DNA of 57,393 bases from Polyangiaceae bacterium (lineage in GTDB: Bacteria; Myxococcota_A; Polyangia; Polyangiales; Polyangiaceae), in contig JAICQQ010000030.1 in assembly GCA_025937785.1 (NCBI GenBank), positions 1 through 57,393 of the forward strand. Reading direction: 5' to 3'. The position numbers were made by a program, and so were the translations under genes. Every line of letters begins with the position of its first letter. Within the stretch, counting starts at the first letter, position 1. Under the pieces are notes generated by a model. The model was given only the letters and a program-made list of their open reading frames with translations. It ran no database searches and was not told the DNA's origin. Positions 8,397 through 16,533 of this stretch are shown piece after piece.

Positions 8397-9485
8397 CTAA
8401 CCAGATGCTTCAGCTTCGGCCAGCAGAGCTTCGGCGCGCGGTTCTTCGCTCTCGCCCGCGACACCCTGCGCGGGTGACTGGTCGTGCCCGGAAGCACAAC
8501 ACCGGAAACCGATCTGATAGCCCGAGTGCCACTCGTTGTGGTCGACGGTCATCGGCCGGCAGCGGTTGCGCACGGGTCCCCAGTACCCGCCCTTCAAGCC
8601 GCTCGTGTAGGGGCGTTCGCGCGCCGAACCGCTCTTGTTATACACCCACTCGTCGACGTTTCCGGTCATGTCGTGCACGCCGTAAGCACTGACGCACTCG
8701 GCCATTTCACCCGAGGCAACGCGCTGATCGAGACGCTTGATCTCGTCGGCGCGCGTGCGGGGATTGGCGTAAGCATCGTTGTTGGGCATCCGATATGGTT
8801 TGTCGTAGTTGCAAGCCTGCTCGTCTCGGCGAAGCCCGGTTGGATACGGCAAACGTTCGGGACCTTCGCACGCTAGGGTCCACTCCTCGGCAGTGCAGAG
8901 CCGCTTGCCTTGCTCGGCGCACTTGGCTTCGGCGTCGAGGTAGGTGACCGCGATTTCCGGTTTCACCCCGGCGGTGTTCGGGTACTCGAACTGATCGACA
9001 CAGAATCGCATCGCCACCGGCGTACCGACGCAACGACTGCCCTCGGCGAACTCGGCGCAACGATCGCGCTCGACGTTCAGGTAGTCGAGACAGCGCTGCG
9101 CGACTGCCGGGCAGTACTGGCCTTCGACCAGCACCATACCGTCCGGACAAGCGGCGTCGGCCTCGCTCGCAAGTGCGCGCGGGGCGCTCGTGATCGACGG
9201 ATCGGGTTCGGGAACTACGAAAAGCTCGGCTTCGAGCTCGCTCGCGAGGGGGCCGATCGCCTCGGGTGGAAGCGACTCGAGAGGTGCAGCGACCGGCACC
9301 GGCGTGAGGTTCTGCTCGTGCGCGCGCACTTGCGCGGTGCCGCCTAACGACGCCTGCGGCAGAGGCGTGCTGACGATGGCTGCGACGTAGCCCGTCAACG
9401 CAGAGAACCCGAGCAAAGCTGGGGCCTGCCAGCTGGAACGCTGCTCGCGTCGGCTCGGTCGCACGGTATGACTGCTCGAGAACAT
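8397..9485 (-). CDS. FGE-sulfatase-domain (SUMF1-fold) membrane-anchored or secreted protein
   Basis: 362 residues. A hydrophobic segment near residues 22-42 looks like an uncleaved signal anchor, followed by a Pro/Glu linker. The domain begins near residue 115 (CPDGMVLVEGQYC) and carries the fold's signature: FCVDQFEYPN, LDAEAKCAEQGKRLCTAEEW, HDMTGNVDEWV, GGYWGP and IGFRCC. Formylglycine-generating enzymes use a pair of Cys in this last region; here the expected place reads RNRCRPM with only one Cys before IGFRCC, so catalysis is doubtful. Several additional Cys may form disulfides outside the cytoplasm. Similar proteins are numerous in myxobacteria and often accompany kinases or act as structural binding domains. 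Confidence 0.85.
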   Translation of the reverse strand: MFSSSHTVRPSRREQRSSWQAPALLGFSALTGYVAAIVSTPLPQASLGGTAQVRAHEQNLTPVPVAAPLESLPPEAIGPLASELEAELFVVPEPDPSITSAPRALASEADAACPDGMVLVEGQYCPAVAQRCLDYLNVERDRCAEFAEGSRCVGTPVAMRFCVDQFEYPNTAGVKPEIAVTYLDAEAKCAEQGKRLCTAEEWTLACEGPERLPYPTGLRRDEQACNYDKPYRMPNNDAYANPRTRADEIKRLDQRVASGEMAECVSAYGVHDMTGNVDEWVYNKSGSARERPYTSGLKGGYWGPVRNRCRPMTVDHNEWHSGYQIGFRCCASGHDQSPAQGVAGESEEPRAEALLAEAEASG

Positions 9486-9973
9486 GGGAGTCGCCCTGAC
9501 CAGACTACGCGGTTCAGCCCCAATGGCCTACTTTCCGCAACCTAGTGTGAACACTAGGCGGTACGTAAGCAAGCGCTGTTCCCTTCCATGCGTTGTCTCG
9601 GAACGAGCACGATGGCTAGCGACGGCGCATTCTTCGAGCACCGTTCACCACCCGACCGCCCATGAGCAGGAGCACCCTGACATCGCGATCGCGGTGCCCG
9701 CACGATCAGAGAGCCGCCGGGAGCCGACTCACCAAGGTGGGAAACGTCAGCCGGCCACCGCTCCGCCCAGTCTGGGACGGGCCCAGACTGGGACGGCGAC
9801 GTCTGGACGACCGCGGTCGGACAGCGCATTCGCGGACAGATGCCGCGTCCAGCGGGCAACGTCCGGCGGTTGCGAGGGGGTCGGCGAGCCCCTCTCTGCC
9901 CGATCGCGTCGAGGCTCCCTGGCTCAGCAGAGCCGGAGAACACCCGCCGACTGCCTACATCCGCCCCGGAACC
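9486..9973. other. Intergenic stretch without a supported gene
   Basis: Nearly 490 bp between two minus-strand genes. Open frames exist on both strands but their translations are Arg/Pro/Ser-rich, lack a start context and resemble no family, so I call none. The stretch must hold the promoter of the FGE-fold gene and the 3' end signals of the Cys-rich lipoprotein gene. It contains the palindromic repeat pair at 9766-9792. Confidence 0.5.
9766..9792. repeat. Paired 11-bp palindromes
   Basis: CCCAGTCTGGG and CCCAGACTGGG separated by ACGGG. Each copy is itself a palindrome around one central base, and the two copies are perfect inverted repeats of one another. Read the other way, the segment is also a tandem repeat with a 16-bp period. 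It could fold as one strong hairpin or serve as a two-site operator for a dimeric regulator. Confidence 0.6.
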
Positions 9974-10795
9974 TCATTCAGGATCCATAACGCAACACGT
10001 TACCTCCACTCCCTGGTAGGTGTCGGCCCCGCAGGCCTGGATGGGCTCGAATGAGGTCAAGTCTTGCCCCATGTCCGCACACACCTGCTCGGCAAGATCA
10101 GTCACGATGCCCTCGCCGACACATGCCTCGAGCGCCACCTCTTCGGTCGTGCACCCGCTCATCCCGCTCTTGCAGCACTGGAAGTCGACCTGGCGGTGTC
10201 CACCCGAGCAGGAGTCTTGGAGCACGAAGTCCGAGAGCTCGAGGCCGTAGTCGGCGCACTCTTGGGCTGCAACGTCCACCAACACGTCGACGCCGCAGCA
10301 CGAGTCCATCTTTTGGACGCCCCACAAGCAACTTTCACCATCCGGCAGCGGATTGCAATCCGCGCATGCCCCAGCCGCGCCCGTCGTGGCCGCGTCCGAC
10401 CCCGCCGAAGCACCACCAGAATCGTTGCCGCTCGAGGCGGTGGCACCCGAGCCTCCACTGCCACCACTTGAATCACCACTGCCACTGCCGCTGTCCGAGC
10501 CGCTGTCGTTGCCGCCGCCCGAACCGGACGACCCGCCGGCGTTGGACGGCCCGCCCCCGGTGGCACCGGAGCCCTTCGAGCCGCTGCCACCGCTGCCGCC
10601 GCTCGACGCACTCGAGCCACTGGTCGTGGTCGGGCCACTCGTCGTCGTCGAGGACGTGTCGGAGTGCACATGCGTCTCGCACGGTTGGTCGTCGTCGTCG
10701 TCCCAGTCGTCGTCGCCGCAGTCATCGACCTCGATGTTGCAGCCCATCAGCGACAAACCCAGCGATCCTAGAAATGCGATTGCGTAAGCCTTCAT
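9974..10795 (-). CDS. Cys-rich lipoprotein with long Ser/Gly/Thr linker
   Basis: 273 residues. The N-terminus has a hydrophobic run and a lipobox LMGC near residue 19, so a lipoprotein is likely. An Asp-rich patch follows, then about 100 residues of Ser/Gly/Thr/Ala linker, which should hold the C-terminal part away from the membrane. The last 125 residues contain 14 or so Cys, with paired CC motifs (SCCGVD, FQCCKSG, VTCCVMD) repeated about every 40 residues, which suggests a disulfide-stabilised repeat. Function is unknown. A strong ribosome-binding site (AGGAGGT, 4 bp before the ATG) fixes the start. Confidence 0.78.
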   Translation of the reverse strand: MKAYAIAFLGSLGLSLMGCNIEVDDCGDDDWDDDDDQPCETHVHSDTSSTTTSGPTTTSGSSASSGGSGGSGSKGSGATGGGPSNAGGSSGSGGGNDSGSDSGSGSGDSSGGSGGSGATASSGNDSGGASAGSDAATTGAAGACADCNPLPDGESCLWGVQKMDSCCGVDVLVDVAAQECADYGLELSDFVLQDSCSGGHRQVDFQCCKSGMSGCTTEEVALEACVGEGIVTDLAEQVCADMGQDLTSFEPIQACGADTYQGVEVTCCVMDPE

Positions 10796-10850
10796 AGAAA
10801 CCTCCTGCTTCTAGTCTCCGAAATACGAGCAACGGATCTGCGAAAGCGGA

Positions 10851-11183
10851 TCAGCGCGCGTTCGACTGCCAGTCGACCTTTGCCGGCGCAGACCCCGAAG
10901 TTCGCGCGGGCACCGATGACGCTGGGCGCCAGTGATAAGACAGCGCGGCGCTCACCAACAAGGAGGCCGCAGCGAGCAGCGCGAGCCATGGCCACGGCCG
11001 TCCGCGCGAGCGCAACTGCACCGACCGTCGAGCTCGAGTCCGTGACCGCGCCCCCGACTCTTTCGCGACCGACTCCATCGTTCGCTGCAGCGAAACGCTG
11101 CTCGGACGTTCGACGGCTGCGGACTCCAAGATCCGCCGCGCCAGCGTGCTTCCGCTCGCCAACAAACGCTCTGGCTCGCTCAC
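10851..11183 (-). CDS. Small single-pass membrane protein, putative anti-sigma factor
   Basis: 110 residues. The first 60 are polar and helical (SEPERLLASGST..., later an Arg-rich stretch), then one membrane segment LALLAAASLLVSAALSYHW, then a short Ser/Pro tail of about 25 residues. No zinc-binding HxxxCxxC motif is visible, so it is not a classic ZAS anti-sigma. Its ATG overlaps the stop of the ECF sigma gene by 4 bp (ATGA), which implies translational coupling. Genes in this place commonly encode anti-sigma factors; the assignment here rests on context and topology only. Confidence 0.6.
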   Translation of the reverse strand: MSEPERLLASGSTLARRILESAAVERPSSVSLQRTMESVAKESGARSRTRARRSVQLRSRGRPWPWLALLAAASLLVSAALSYHWRPASSVPARTSGSAPAKVDWQSNAR

Positions 11184-11755
11184 GAGTCACTTCCTGTGGG
11201 GTCGATGCTGCGTTCGATGCGCTGCACCCGTCGCTGAAAGTCTTCGCGCCCGCGCCGCAAGCGCGAAGCCACGGTGCCTCGTGGCAACCGCAATGTCTCG
11301 GCGATTTCGCTGAGATTGAGGCCTTCCAGTTCGAACAGCACGAACACCGTCCGCACCGCCAGCGGCATCGCCCCCAAGATCTCGTCGAGCACCACCCTGG
11401 CCTGGCGGTGCAGCAAGAGCTGATCCGGCGCAGGACACAAACCTGCCTCGTCGGCGATGATGGGCGAGAGCTCTTCGCGCCGACGTTCCAGCGTGCGCCG
11501 CGCACGCCACGCGATGCGCACCGCCGTTCCGTACAGAAACGCGCGTTCCTTACCGGGAGAAAGGTCGTTGATCTTGCGAGCCAGCACGATGAACACCTGC
11601 TGCGTGGCATCGTCGGCGTCCGAGGGACTGAGGCCCAGACGGCGCAGAAGTCTCCAGACGAACTCGAAGTTGTCACGCACCTCACGATGCAAGCGACGGT
11701 CGGGCTCGCCATCGGCATCACCCAACCGCGCTACGGGAACTGGAGTTAGTTCCAC
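11180..11755 (-). CDS. ECF-family RNA polymerase sigma factor
   Basis: About 191 residues from the GTG at 11755. Region 2 is VWRLLRRLGLSPSDADDATQQVFIV, with the RNA-polymerase-binding DA-DA-Q pattern and a following aromatic/basic stretch for -10 recognition (FLYGTAVRIAWRARR). Region 4 is VFELEGLNLSEIAETL (written here from its start) plus the recognition helix LPRGTVASRLRRGRE. The frame continues upstream to an ATG at 11959, but those 68 residues do not look like sigma-factor sequence, so I prefer the GTG, which has a GGAGA-type site about 10 bp upstream. It is coupled to the downstream membrane protein. The regulon is not known. Confidence 0.82.
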   Translation of the reverse strand: MELTPVPVARLGDADGEPDRRLHREVRDNFEFVWRLLRRLGLSPSDADDATQQVFIVLARKINDLSPGKERAFLYGTAVRIAWRARRTLERRREELSPIIADEAGLCPAPDQLLLHRQARVVLDEILGAMPLAVRTVFVLFELEGLNLSEIAETLRLPRGTVASRLRRGREDFQRRVQRIERSIDPTGSDS

Positions 11756-12002
11756 TGTCTCTTGGTCTCCGGCAAGGGCGCCCCGGATCTGGAAATCGAC
11801 ATTCCAGACCGGACGCTCGGGTCCAATTTCGACTTCGATTCCAGATCGCGCGAACGCACCGATCCCCTCCCGCAAAATCCCCGAGTGCAGGGTCGTCCAA
11901 CAGAGCGCCATTTCGCTGCTGTTTGCGGGGTTGTTCCCGCAGCGAAGCCGTTCGTTCAAAAAATCGATCGAGGCCCGCGGCCCCGACCCGGGAGCCCATG
12001 CT

Positions 12003-13433
12003 TCAAAGCAGCGGGCTGAGCAAATGGGCCATGGATTCGAGTAGTTTCCGGGTTACAGGCGTGCGCTCGAGTTCACGCGCGCTGACGGGTATCGAATCGG
12101 CCTTCAATTCTTGGAACCACTGCCAGAGCTGCTCGTTCAGTGGTCGTGAGGCGAAGAAGCAACCCACCTCGAAGCTCAGGCGGAAACTGCGCGTGTCCAA
12201 GTTGGCGGTGCCCACGCTGGTGATATCATCGTCCACCAAGAGCGCCTTGGCGTGCAGCATGCGCCCCTGGTACTCGTACACTTGGACGCCCGCGTCGAGC
12301 AGGTCCTTGTAATACGAGCGCGCCGCCCATTTCACCAGCCAAACGTCCGTGACTTCCGGAACGACGAGCCCTACTTCGACCCCGCGGCCAGCAGCAGTCC
12401 TGAGCGCGGTCATCAGGGCGGCGGTCGGAATGAAATAGGGTGTGGCGATCCAAATGCGGCGCTCAGCCCGACTCACGGACGTGAAGTAGGCGTCATGGAT
12501 CCAGTGTTCGCTGTCGGGACCGCTGGCCACGACCACCATGTCCGTGTCGCCCACCACGGGCGCCTCGGACGACTGCGTGGGCTGGTCGTCCACCGATTCG
12601 CCCGTTGCGAAGTACCAATCGTCCAGAAAGATGTACTGCAAGCTCGCTACGGCAGGTCCGCGCAAACGCACCATGAGATCGCGCCAGTCGTAGGCGTACT
12701 CGTTGCCGATGTTCATGCCGCCAGTGAAAGCGACCTTGCTGTCGACCACCAAAATCTTGCGGTGGTTGCGAAAATTGAAGCGCGGGGCGCCGAGCGCGTC
12801 GAACGGGGTGGGAAAGAATTGGGCAATCTTCGCGCCCGCCTCGATCAACGGAGCTTCGAACTCGCGGTCGACCTTGTCGCTGCCGAAAGCGTCGACCATC
12901 ACTCTGACGTCGACGCCTGCCTTCGCCTTTTCGACCAGCATGTCGCGCAGCCGTAACCCCGTCGAGTCGTTCTGCCAGATGTAGAACAAGACGTTGATGC
13001 TTTCGCGCGCCTCCAGGATGGCTCGCTCCATTTCTGGATACGCGCTGGCACCGTCTATCAGCAGCACGACCTCGTTGCCGCCAGTCGGAAATATGCTGGT
13101 ACCTACGGCGCGTCGCGGGACCACCCGATCGAACACCGTGCTCGGCGGCGCCGCGGGACCGTCCTTCTTCCGGTTGAACTCGAGCGACATGCGCACGCGG
13201 CGGCGACGCTTGCGGTCCAGGTGTGTGCGGCCGAAAGCCCACCACAAGAAGCCCCCCAGCGCGGGCAACGCGAACAATGCCAAGAGCCAGGCTAGCGCGG
13301 CCGTCGGTCGCCCGCGCCGCCGGAGCAGCACGGACGGCACGGAGCATAGCGCCAAAATCTCGGCGACCATGAACATTGCCGTGAACAGCTCTGCCCCGGT
13401 CATGCTGTCGAGCGATCGCGCGAGCACCTCCAT
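12003..13433 (-). CDS. cls: Cardiolipin synthase, phospholipase D family
   Basis: 476 residues. Two N-terminal membrane helices (about residues 13-35 and 45-67) are followed by two phospholipase D domains. The HKD motifs are His224-Lys226-Asp231 (NHRKILVVD) and His394-Lys396-Asp401 (LHAKALLVD), each followed by the usual Gly-Gly/Gly-Thr and Asn-x-D/E context. The length and topology match ClsA-type enzymes that join two phosphatidylglycerol molecules into cardiolipin and glycerol at the inner membrane. The gene stands alone: the ECF sigma operon lies downstream in the same direction after 247 bp, and a divergent lipoprotein gene starts 227 bp away. Confidence 0.92.
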   Translation of the reverse strand: MEVLARSLDSMTGAELFTAMFMVAEILALCSVPSVLLRRRGRPTAALAWLLALFALPALGGFLWWAFGRTHLDRKRRRRVRMSLEFNRKKDGPAAPPSTVFDRVVPRRAVGTSIFPTGGNEVVLLIDGASAYPEMERAILEARESINVLFYIWQNDSTGLRLRDMLVEKAKAGVDVRVMVDAFGSDKVDREFEAPLIEAGAKIAQFFPTPFDALGAPRFNFRNHRKILVVDSKVAFTGGMNIGNEYAYDWRDLMVRLRGPAVASLQYIFLDDWYFATGESVDDQPTQSSEAPVVGDTDMVVVASGPDSEHWIHDAYFTSVSRAERRIWIATPYFIPTAALMTALRTAAGRGVEVGLVVPEVTDVWLVKWAARSYYKDLLDAGVQVYEYQGRMLHAKALLVDDDITSVGTANLDTRSFRLSFEVGCFFASRPLNEQLWQWFQELKADSIPVSARELERTPVTRKLLESMAHLLSPLL

Positions 13434-13660
13434 CGTGGTCGGGGAGTCTAGCGCCTAACCCGGCGGAGCCGGAACCACAGAGGAGCTACAGCGTCCCCAG
13501 GCTCCGAGCTGCCGCCACCACCTGTCAGCGCTCAGCGCCCCCCGGCCGTCAGCCGGTCGATCCACCCTCGCATGAAGCGGACGGCACACGCTGGAATCAC
13601 CTGCACGAACTCCCTGCCAAACTCGGCAAAGAGTGGACAGCAGGCGACCAGAAACGCGAT

Positions 13661-14155
13661 ATGCTGCGCCGGGTGAGGACCTTGACCCGAACCCTCCTGC
13701 CGCTGGCCCTGGCCGGCTGCCAGCCTGAGCCCGCGTGGACCGCGGATTCATTGCCCGCGGCAACTCCAAGAGCGGCGAGCTGCACGCTCGAACCACCCCA
13801 GCCGGGACGTTGCGCCCGGCGCTGCGGCACCTACGTGACTGCCTTCGATCAAGTGGAAGGCGACTGCGGTGCGCGCCCGGAGCAAACGGCGCTGCTCGCG
13901 GGCGACCCCAGCCACGCCCCGGCGCCTTGCAGTGGCCAGTTCGCGGTGAGCGAAGACCTGTGCCAATCACAGTTCGACATTCGTTGCCCCAGCAAGGATG
14001 CGAGCGGCACCACGCTCGCTTCGGTGGAACGCGGCTCGCTGCGCTGGTCGAACGATGCGATGCGCGCCGAGGGCAGCCTCGAGCTGTGGCTGCTCGATGC
14101 GAAGAACCAGCCGCGCTGCAAGAGCGACTACATCGTGTCGATCGCGAGACGCTGA
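13661..14155 (+). CDS. Small Cys-containing lipoprotein
   Basis: 164 residues with a basic N-terminus, hydrophobic run and lipobox LAGC at about residue 20. The mature part has eight or so Cys (for example CTLEPPQPGRCARRC, CGARPEQ, PCSGQF, DLCQSQFDIRC, PRCKSD) that are probably disulfide-bonded, and ends in a beta-rich segment. No family is recognised. The start at 13661 is ATG; a GAAACGCGAT stretch precedes it but no strong ribosome-binding site is evident. It converges on the WYL regulator gene with 2 bp between stops. Confidence 0.7.
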   Translation: MLRRVRTLTRTLLPLALAGCQPEPAWTADSLPAATPRAASCTLEPPQPGRCARRCGTYVTAFDQVEGDCGARPEQTALLAGDPSHAPAPCSGQFAVSEDLCQSQFDIRCPSKDASGTTLASVERGSLRWSNDAMRAEGSLELWLLDAKNQPRCKSDYIVSIARR

Positions 14156-14157
14156 GC

Positions 14158-14850
14158 TCAGGGTCGGTTCCGCGTCGCGCTCATGACCGCCACGTAGTCC
14201 TCCAGAGTACACGGCGGCACGAGCTCGAACGAGGCATCGGTCATGCGTACTCGCTGCATCCGGTCGGTGCGAAAGTTGCGAAAGTCGGTGCGTAGTTCGC
14301 AGTACGCCGCGAGCGTCCACGCTTGTCCCCAGAAGTACAGGCCCAGCGGGCGCACCGTGCGCTTCGAAGCGTTTCCCCGTTCGTCTTGGTAGGCGAACAC
14401 GAGCTTGTGCTGTTGGTTGATCGCCTGCCGCAGCGTGCCCAGATGGCGCGACGCGCGCTTGCCTGCCCCGAACGAAAGGCTGAAGAGCGCGGTCTTGTTC
14501 AGGCGCTCCACGCCCGACTCCGGCAAGACGGCGTTCACCTTGTCCAGGATGCTGCGGGCCGATCGCCGCAGCTCCGAGTCGCCCCAGCTTTCGACCATAC
14601 GCATGCCGATCACCAGGGCTTCCACCTCGTCGTGACTGAACGTGAGCGGGGGAAGCCTGTAGCTGGGGTCGAGCCGGTAGCCCACGCCCGCCTCGCCGAC
14701 CACGGGCACGCCGGATGCGCTGAGATCGAGCACGTCCCTGTAGATGGTTCTTTGCGAGACCTCGAAATGCTCTGCCAACTGCGCCGCCGTCAGAAAGCGA
14801 TGGCGGCGCAGCTGGTCGACGATCTGAAAAAGACGGTCAGCTCTGCTCAT
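14158..14850 (-). CDS. YafY/YobV-family transcriptional regulator (HTH-WYL)
   Basis: 230 residues. The N-terminal DeoR-type winged helix includes LTAAQLAEHFEVSQRTIYRDV, and the WYL domain in the C-terminal half contains the region FYW-like core YFWGQAWTLAAYCELRTDFRNFRTDR. WYL domains sense ligands, often nucleic acids or small molecules. The ATG at 14850 overlaps the stop of the upstream VOC gene by 4 bp, so the two are translated together, and the regulator probably controls its own operon through the inverted repeats at 15313-15340. Such YafY plus glyoxalase-fold pairs are common. Confidence 0.9.
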   Translation of the reverse strand: MSRADRLFQIVDQLRRHRFLTAAQLAEHFEVSQRTIYRDVLDLSASGVPVVGEAGVGYRLDPSYRLPPLTFSHDEVEALVIGMRMVESWGDSELRRSARSILDKVNAVLPESGVERLNKTALFSLSFGAGKRASRHLGTLRQAINQQHKLVFAYQDERGNASKRTVRPLGLYFWGQAWTLAAYCELRTDFRNFRTDRMQRVRMTDASFELVPPCTLEDYVAVMSATRNRP

Positions 14851-15254
14851 TGGGCGGCGGGCATCTCGATCTCCTTATAGACGTGAAAGAAGTCCAAGAT
14901 CACGCCGTTGGGATCCTGCACGTGAAAACTGCGCCAGCCCCAAGGCTTGTCTTCGGGCTCGGTCACGATGGGTAGCCGGCGCTCGCGCAGTTCCGCCGCC
15001 TTCTCGTCTGCATTGCGAGTCGGGATGCTGACGACGACACCCTTGCCTTCGAAGACTGGATAGTCTTTGCCGCTGCTCGTGGCTTGCGGAACCATGAAGC
15101 ACAGGTCGAGGCCGCCAGCGTAGGAGACTTGCAAGTATTCGGGCAGATCGAAGCGGATCTCGAAGCCCGCGTCGAGATAGAACCTCTTGGTTTCGGATAG
15201 CTTCGAGGTCATGAACATCGGGAAGAGTTGCGTCGGATTCTTGAGATCTTTCAT
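14847..15254 (-). CDS. VOC-superfamily protein (glyoxalase/bleomycin-resistance fold)
   Basis: 135 residues with two beta-alpha-beta-beta-beta modules. The first runs from LFPMFMTSKLSETKRFYLDAG and the second from VVSIPTRNADEKAAELRERR to GWRSFHVQDPNGVILDFFHVY. The closing DPNG plus aromatic segment is typical. The usual metal ligands are not obvious at all three positions, so a metal-independent binding role is possible. First gene of the two-gene operon with the WYL regulator; the start is preceded by AAGGA about 10 bp upstream. Confidence 0.85.
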   Translation of the reverse strand: MKDLKNPTQLFPMFMTSKLSETKRFYLDAGFEIRFDLPEYLQVSYAGGLDLCFMVPQATSSGKDYPVFEGKGVVVSIPTRNADEKAAELRERRLPIVTEPEDKPWGWRSFHVQDPNGVILDFFHVYKEIEMPAAQ

Positions 15255-15579
15255 ATTGTTCCGTTCCTTTCGCTGAACGGTCAGGAGCGCCGTTCACGCT
15301 GACCCCACCGTACTGACAGCCTCCTGACATCTTCTGTCAGCAGAGCCCACGGCCCGCGGAACGCCCATACGACCACCCTGCGGGTCGAAATCGCCCGCCT
15401 GGAGCTGCACGACCGCGGGAGACGCCGGCGGACGCGCATGGTCGGGGTCGATCCCGTGCGCCAAGTGTCGCAAATTCTGCCGGGTCGGCGGCGTAGAGCT
15501 TAAGCCCTATCCGAACCCATCCGTTCCATGCGGCGTGCAGGCTGCGGACACCTCCGCGGCCCACGTGGATTTGGGAGAC
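15255..15579. other. Divergent regulatory region
   Basis: About 325 bp between the start of the VOC-WYL operon (minus strand) and the start of the chemosensory operon (plus strand). It carries the inverted-repeat operator candidate at 15313-15340 and must hold both promoters. I see no good sigma-70 -35/-10 pair for either operon and no convincing gene. Confidence 0.5.
15313..15340. promoter_or_regulatory. Candidate WYL-regulator operator (CTGACA/TGTCAG repeats)
   Basis: CTGACA at 15313-15318 and again at 15324-15329, followed by TGTCAG at 15335-15340. The last two form a perfect inverted repeat with a 5-bp spacer. The site lies 59-86 bp upstream of the VOC start codon, where an autorepressor would sit. 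Symmetry is seen; ownership by the YafY-type regulator is inferred from position. Confidence 0.5.
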
Positions 15580-15954
15580 ATGGCTCGTATTCTGGTCGTC
15601 GACGATAGTGAAAGCGTCTTCTACTTCGTGCAGCGCGAGCTGCGTTCGGAGGAGCATGTCGTCGAGCGCCTGACGGCGTTCACGGAGCTCGCATCGTATC
15701 TACGCTCGAACCAGCCGGATCTGATCTTGCTCGATCTCGAGATGCCCGCGTTGTCAGGGACGGCGTTCGCCCAGTTCGTGCGGCGCATGGAGAGACGCCC
15801 CACGCGGATCTTGATCCACTCGTCGCTACCGCCCGCGGAGCTCCGTCGAGCAGCGAAAGAGGTGAATGCTGTCGGCACCCTGGAGAAGTCGGCGGACGGA
15901 AACCGACTGCGGGCGGTGGTCCGCGAGCACTTGCAGGAACCAGTCCCCGCTTAA
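15580..15954 (+). CDS. Stand-alone response-regulator receiver
   Basis: 124 residues from the ATG at 15580 forming only a CheY-like receiver. The acidic pocket is in ILVVDDSES, the phosphoacceptor is Asp52 in LLDLEMP, the Thr/Ser is in IHSS, and the conserved Lys is in TLEKSAD. No output domain is attached. The start is ambiguous: GGGAG lies only 2 bp before 15580, and in-frame GTGs at 15565 and 15535 could be used instead. First gene of the chemosensory cluster, 24 bp before cheW; it is the likely substrate of the hybrid CheA and would act as a diffusible output or phosphate sink. Confidence 0.85.
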   Translation: MARILVVDDSESVFYFVQRELRSEEHVVERLTAFTELASYLRSNQPDLILLDLEMPALSGTAFAQFVRRMERRPTRILIHSSLPPAELRRAAKEVNAVGTLEKSADGNRLRAVVREHLQEPVPA

Positions 15955-15978
15955 CCTGCGCGGAAAACCGAGATTGTC

Positions 15979-16533
15979 ATGGGAGGCGAAGTAGAACTGC
16001 AGGCGGAGGTCGACGCGCTGAGGGCACGGCTCACGGCCCTCGAAGCGCGTTTGCACAAGAGACACAAGCACGGGCGCCCGCCCGGAGCCGAGGTCGAAGT
16101 CTTGTTTCTCGCGGTGGGCAAGCTGCTCGCGGCGTTCGAGCTGGAGGCAGTCTCCGAAGTCGTGCCCGCGGCGCAGCTCGCCCCCTTGCCCGAAGCGCCG
16201 AGCTGGGTGCTCGGGACGCTGAACCTGCGAGGATCGACGATACCGGTCGTCGACATCGCCTCGAGGCTGAGCAGTCGAGCTCCCGGACTCGGACTGAGTG
16301 ACATCATCGTGATCGTCGCGACCGAGCTCGGCACCGCAGGCGTGGTCGTCAGCGAAGTCGGAGCCATCCGTAGCGTTCGCTTGGACCAGCAAGCCTCCTT
16401 CCTGGAGGCGCCCCACGCCGCCTACGTGGTCGGCTCGTTCTCACACGACGGTCAGGCGCGGCTTTTGTTGGGTGTACCGGAACTCCTGCGGCACTCGGAG
16501 TTGGCTCCCATCCTGGAGCGAAGCGGCGCATGA
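15979..16533 (+). CDS. cheW: CheW-type coupling protein with N-terminal coiled coil
   Basis: 184 residues. The first 35 form a charged helix with heptad-like Leu spacing (QAEVDALRARLTALEARL), probably a coiled coil. The CheW domain follows: VLFLAVGKLLAAFELEAVSEVV, a WVLGTLNLRGSTIPVVDI core that contacts receptor tips, and a second subdomain through GVPELL. It should link the MCP to the hybrid CheA. It corresponds in position to WspB in the Pseudomonas wsp operon. Its stop overlaps the cheR start (ATGA). Confidence 0.88.
   Translation: MGGEVELQAEVDALRARLTALEARLHKRHKHGRPPGAEVEVLFLAVGKLLAAFELEAVSEVVPAAQLAPLPEAPSWVLGTLNLRGSTIPVVDIASRLSSRAPGLGLSDIIVIVATELGTAGVVVSEVGAIRSVRLDQQASFLEAPHAAYVVGSFSHDGQARLLLGVPELLRHSELAPILERSGA

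Noticed and set aside
11912..11937. GGAAC-N17-CGAA as an autoregulated ECF promoter for the sigma gene at 11180-11755
   Set aside because: The -10 part does not fit the common CGTC core, and a match of this quality is expected by chance.
13549..13670. Minus-strand peptide that reads like a protein end (FAEFGREFVQVIPACAV...)
   Set aside because: It has no start codon in a sensible position and overlaps the start of the plus-strand lipoprotein gene, so I consider it a chance frame.
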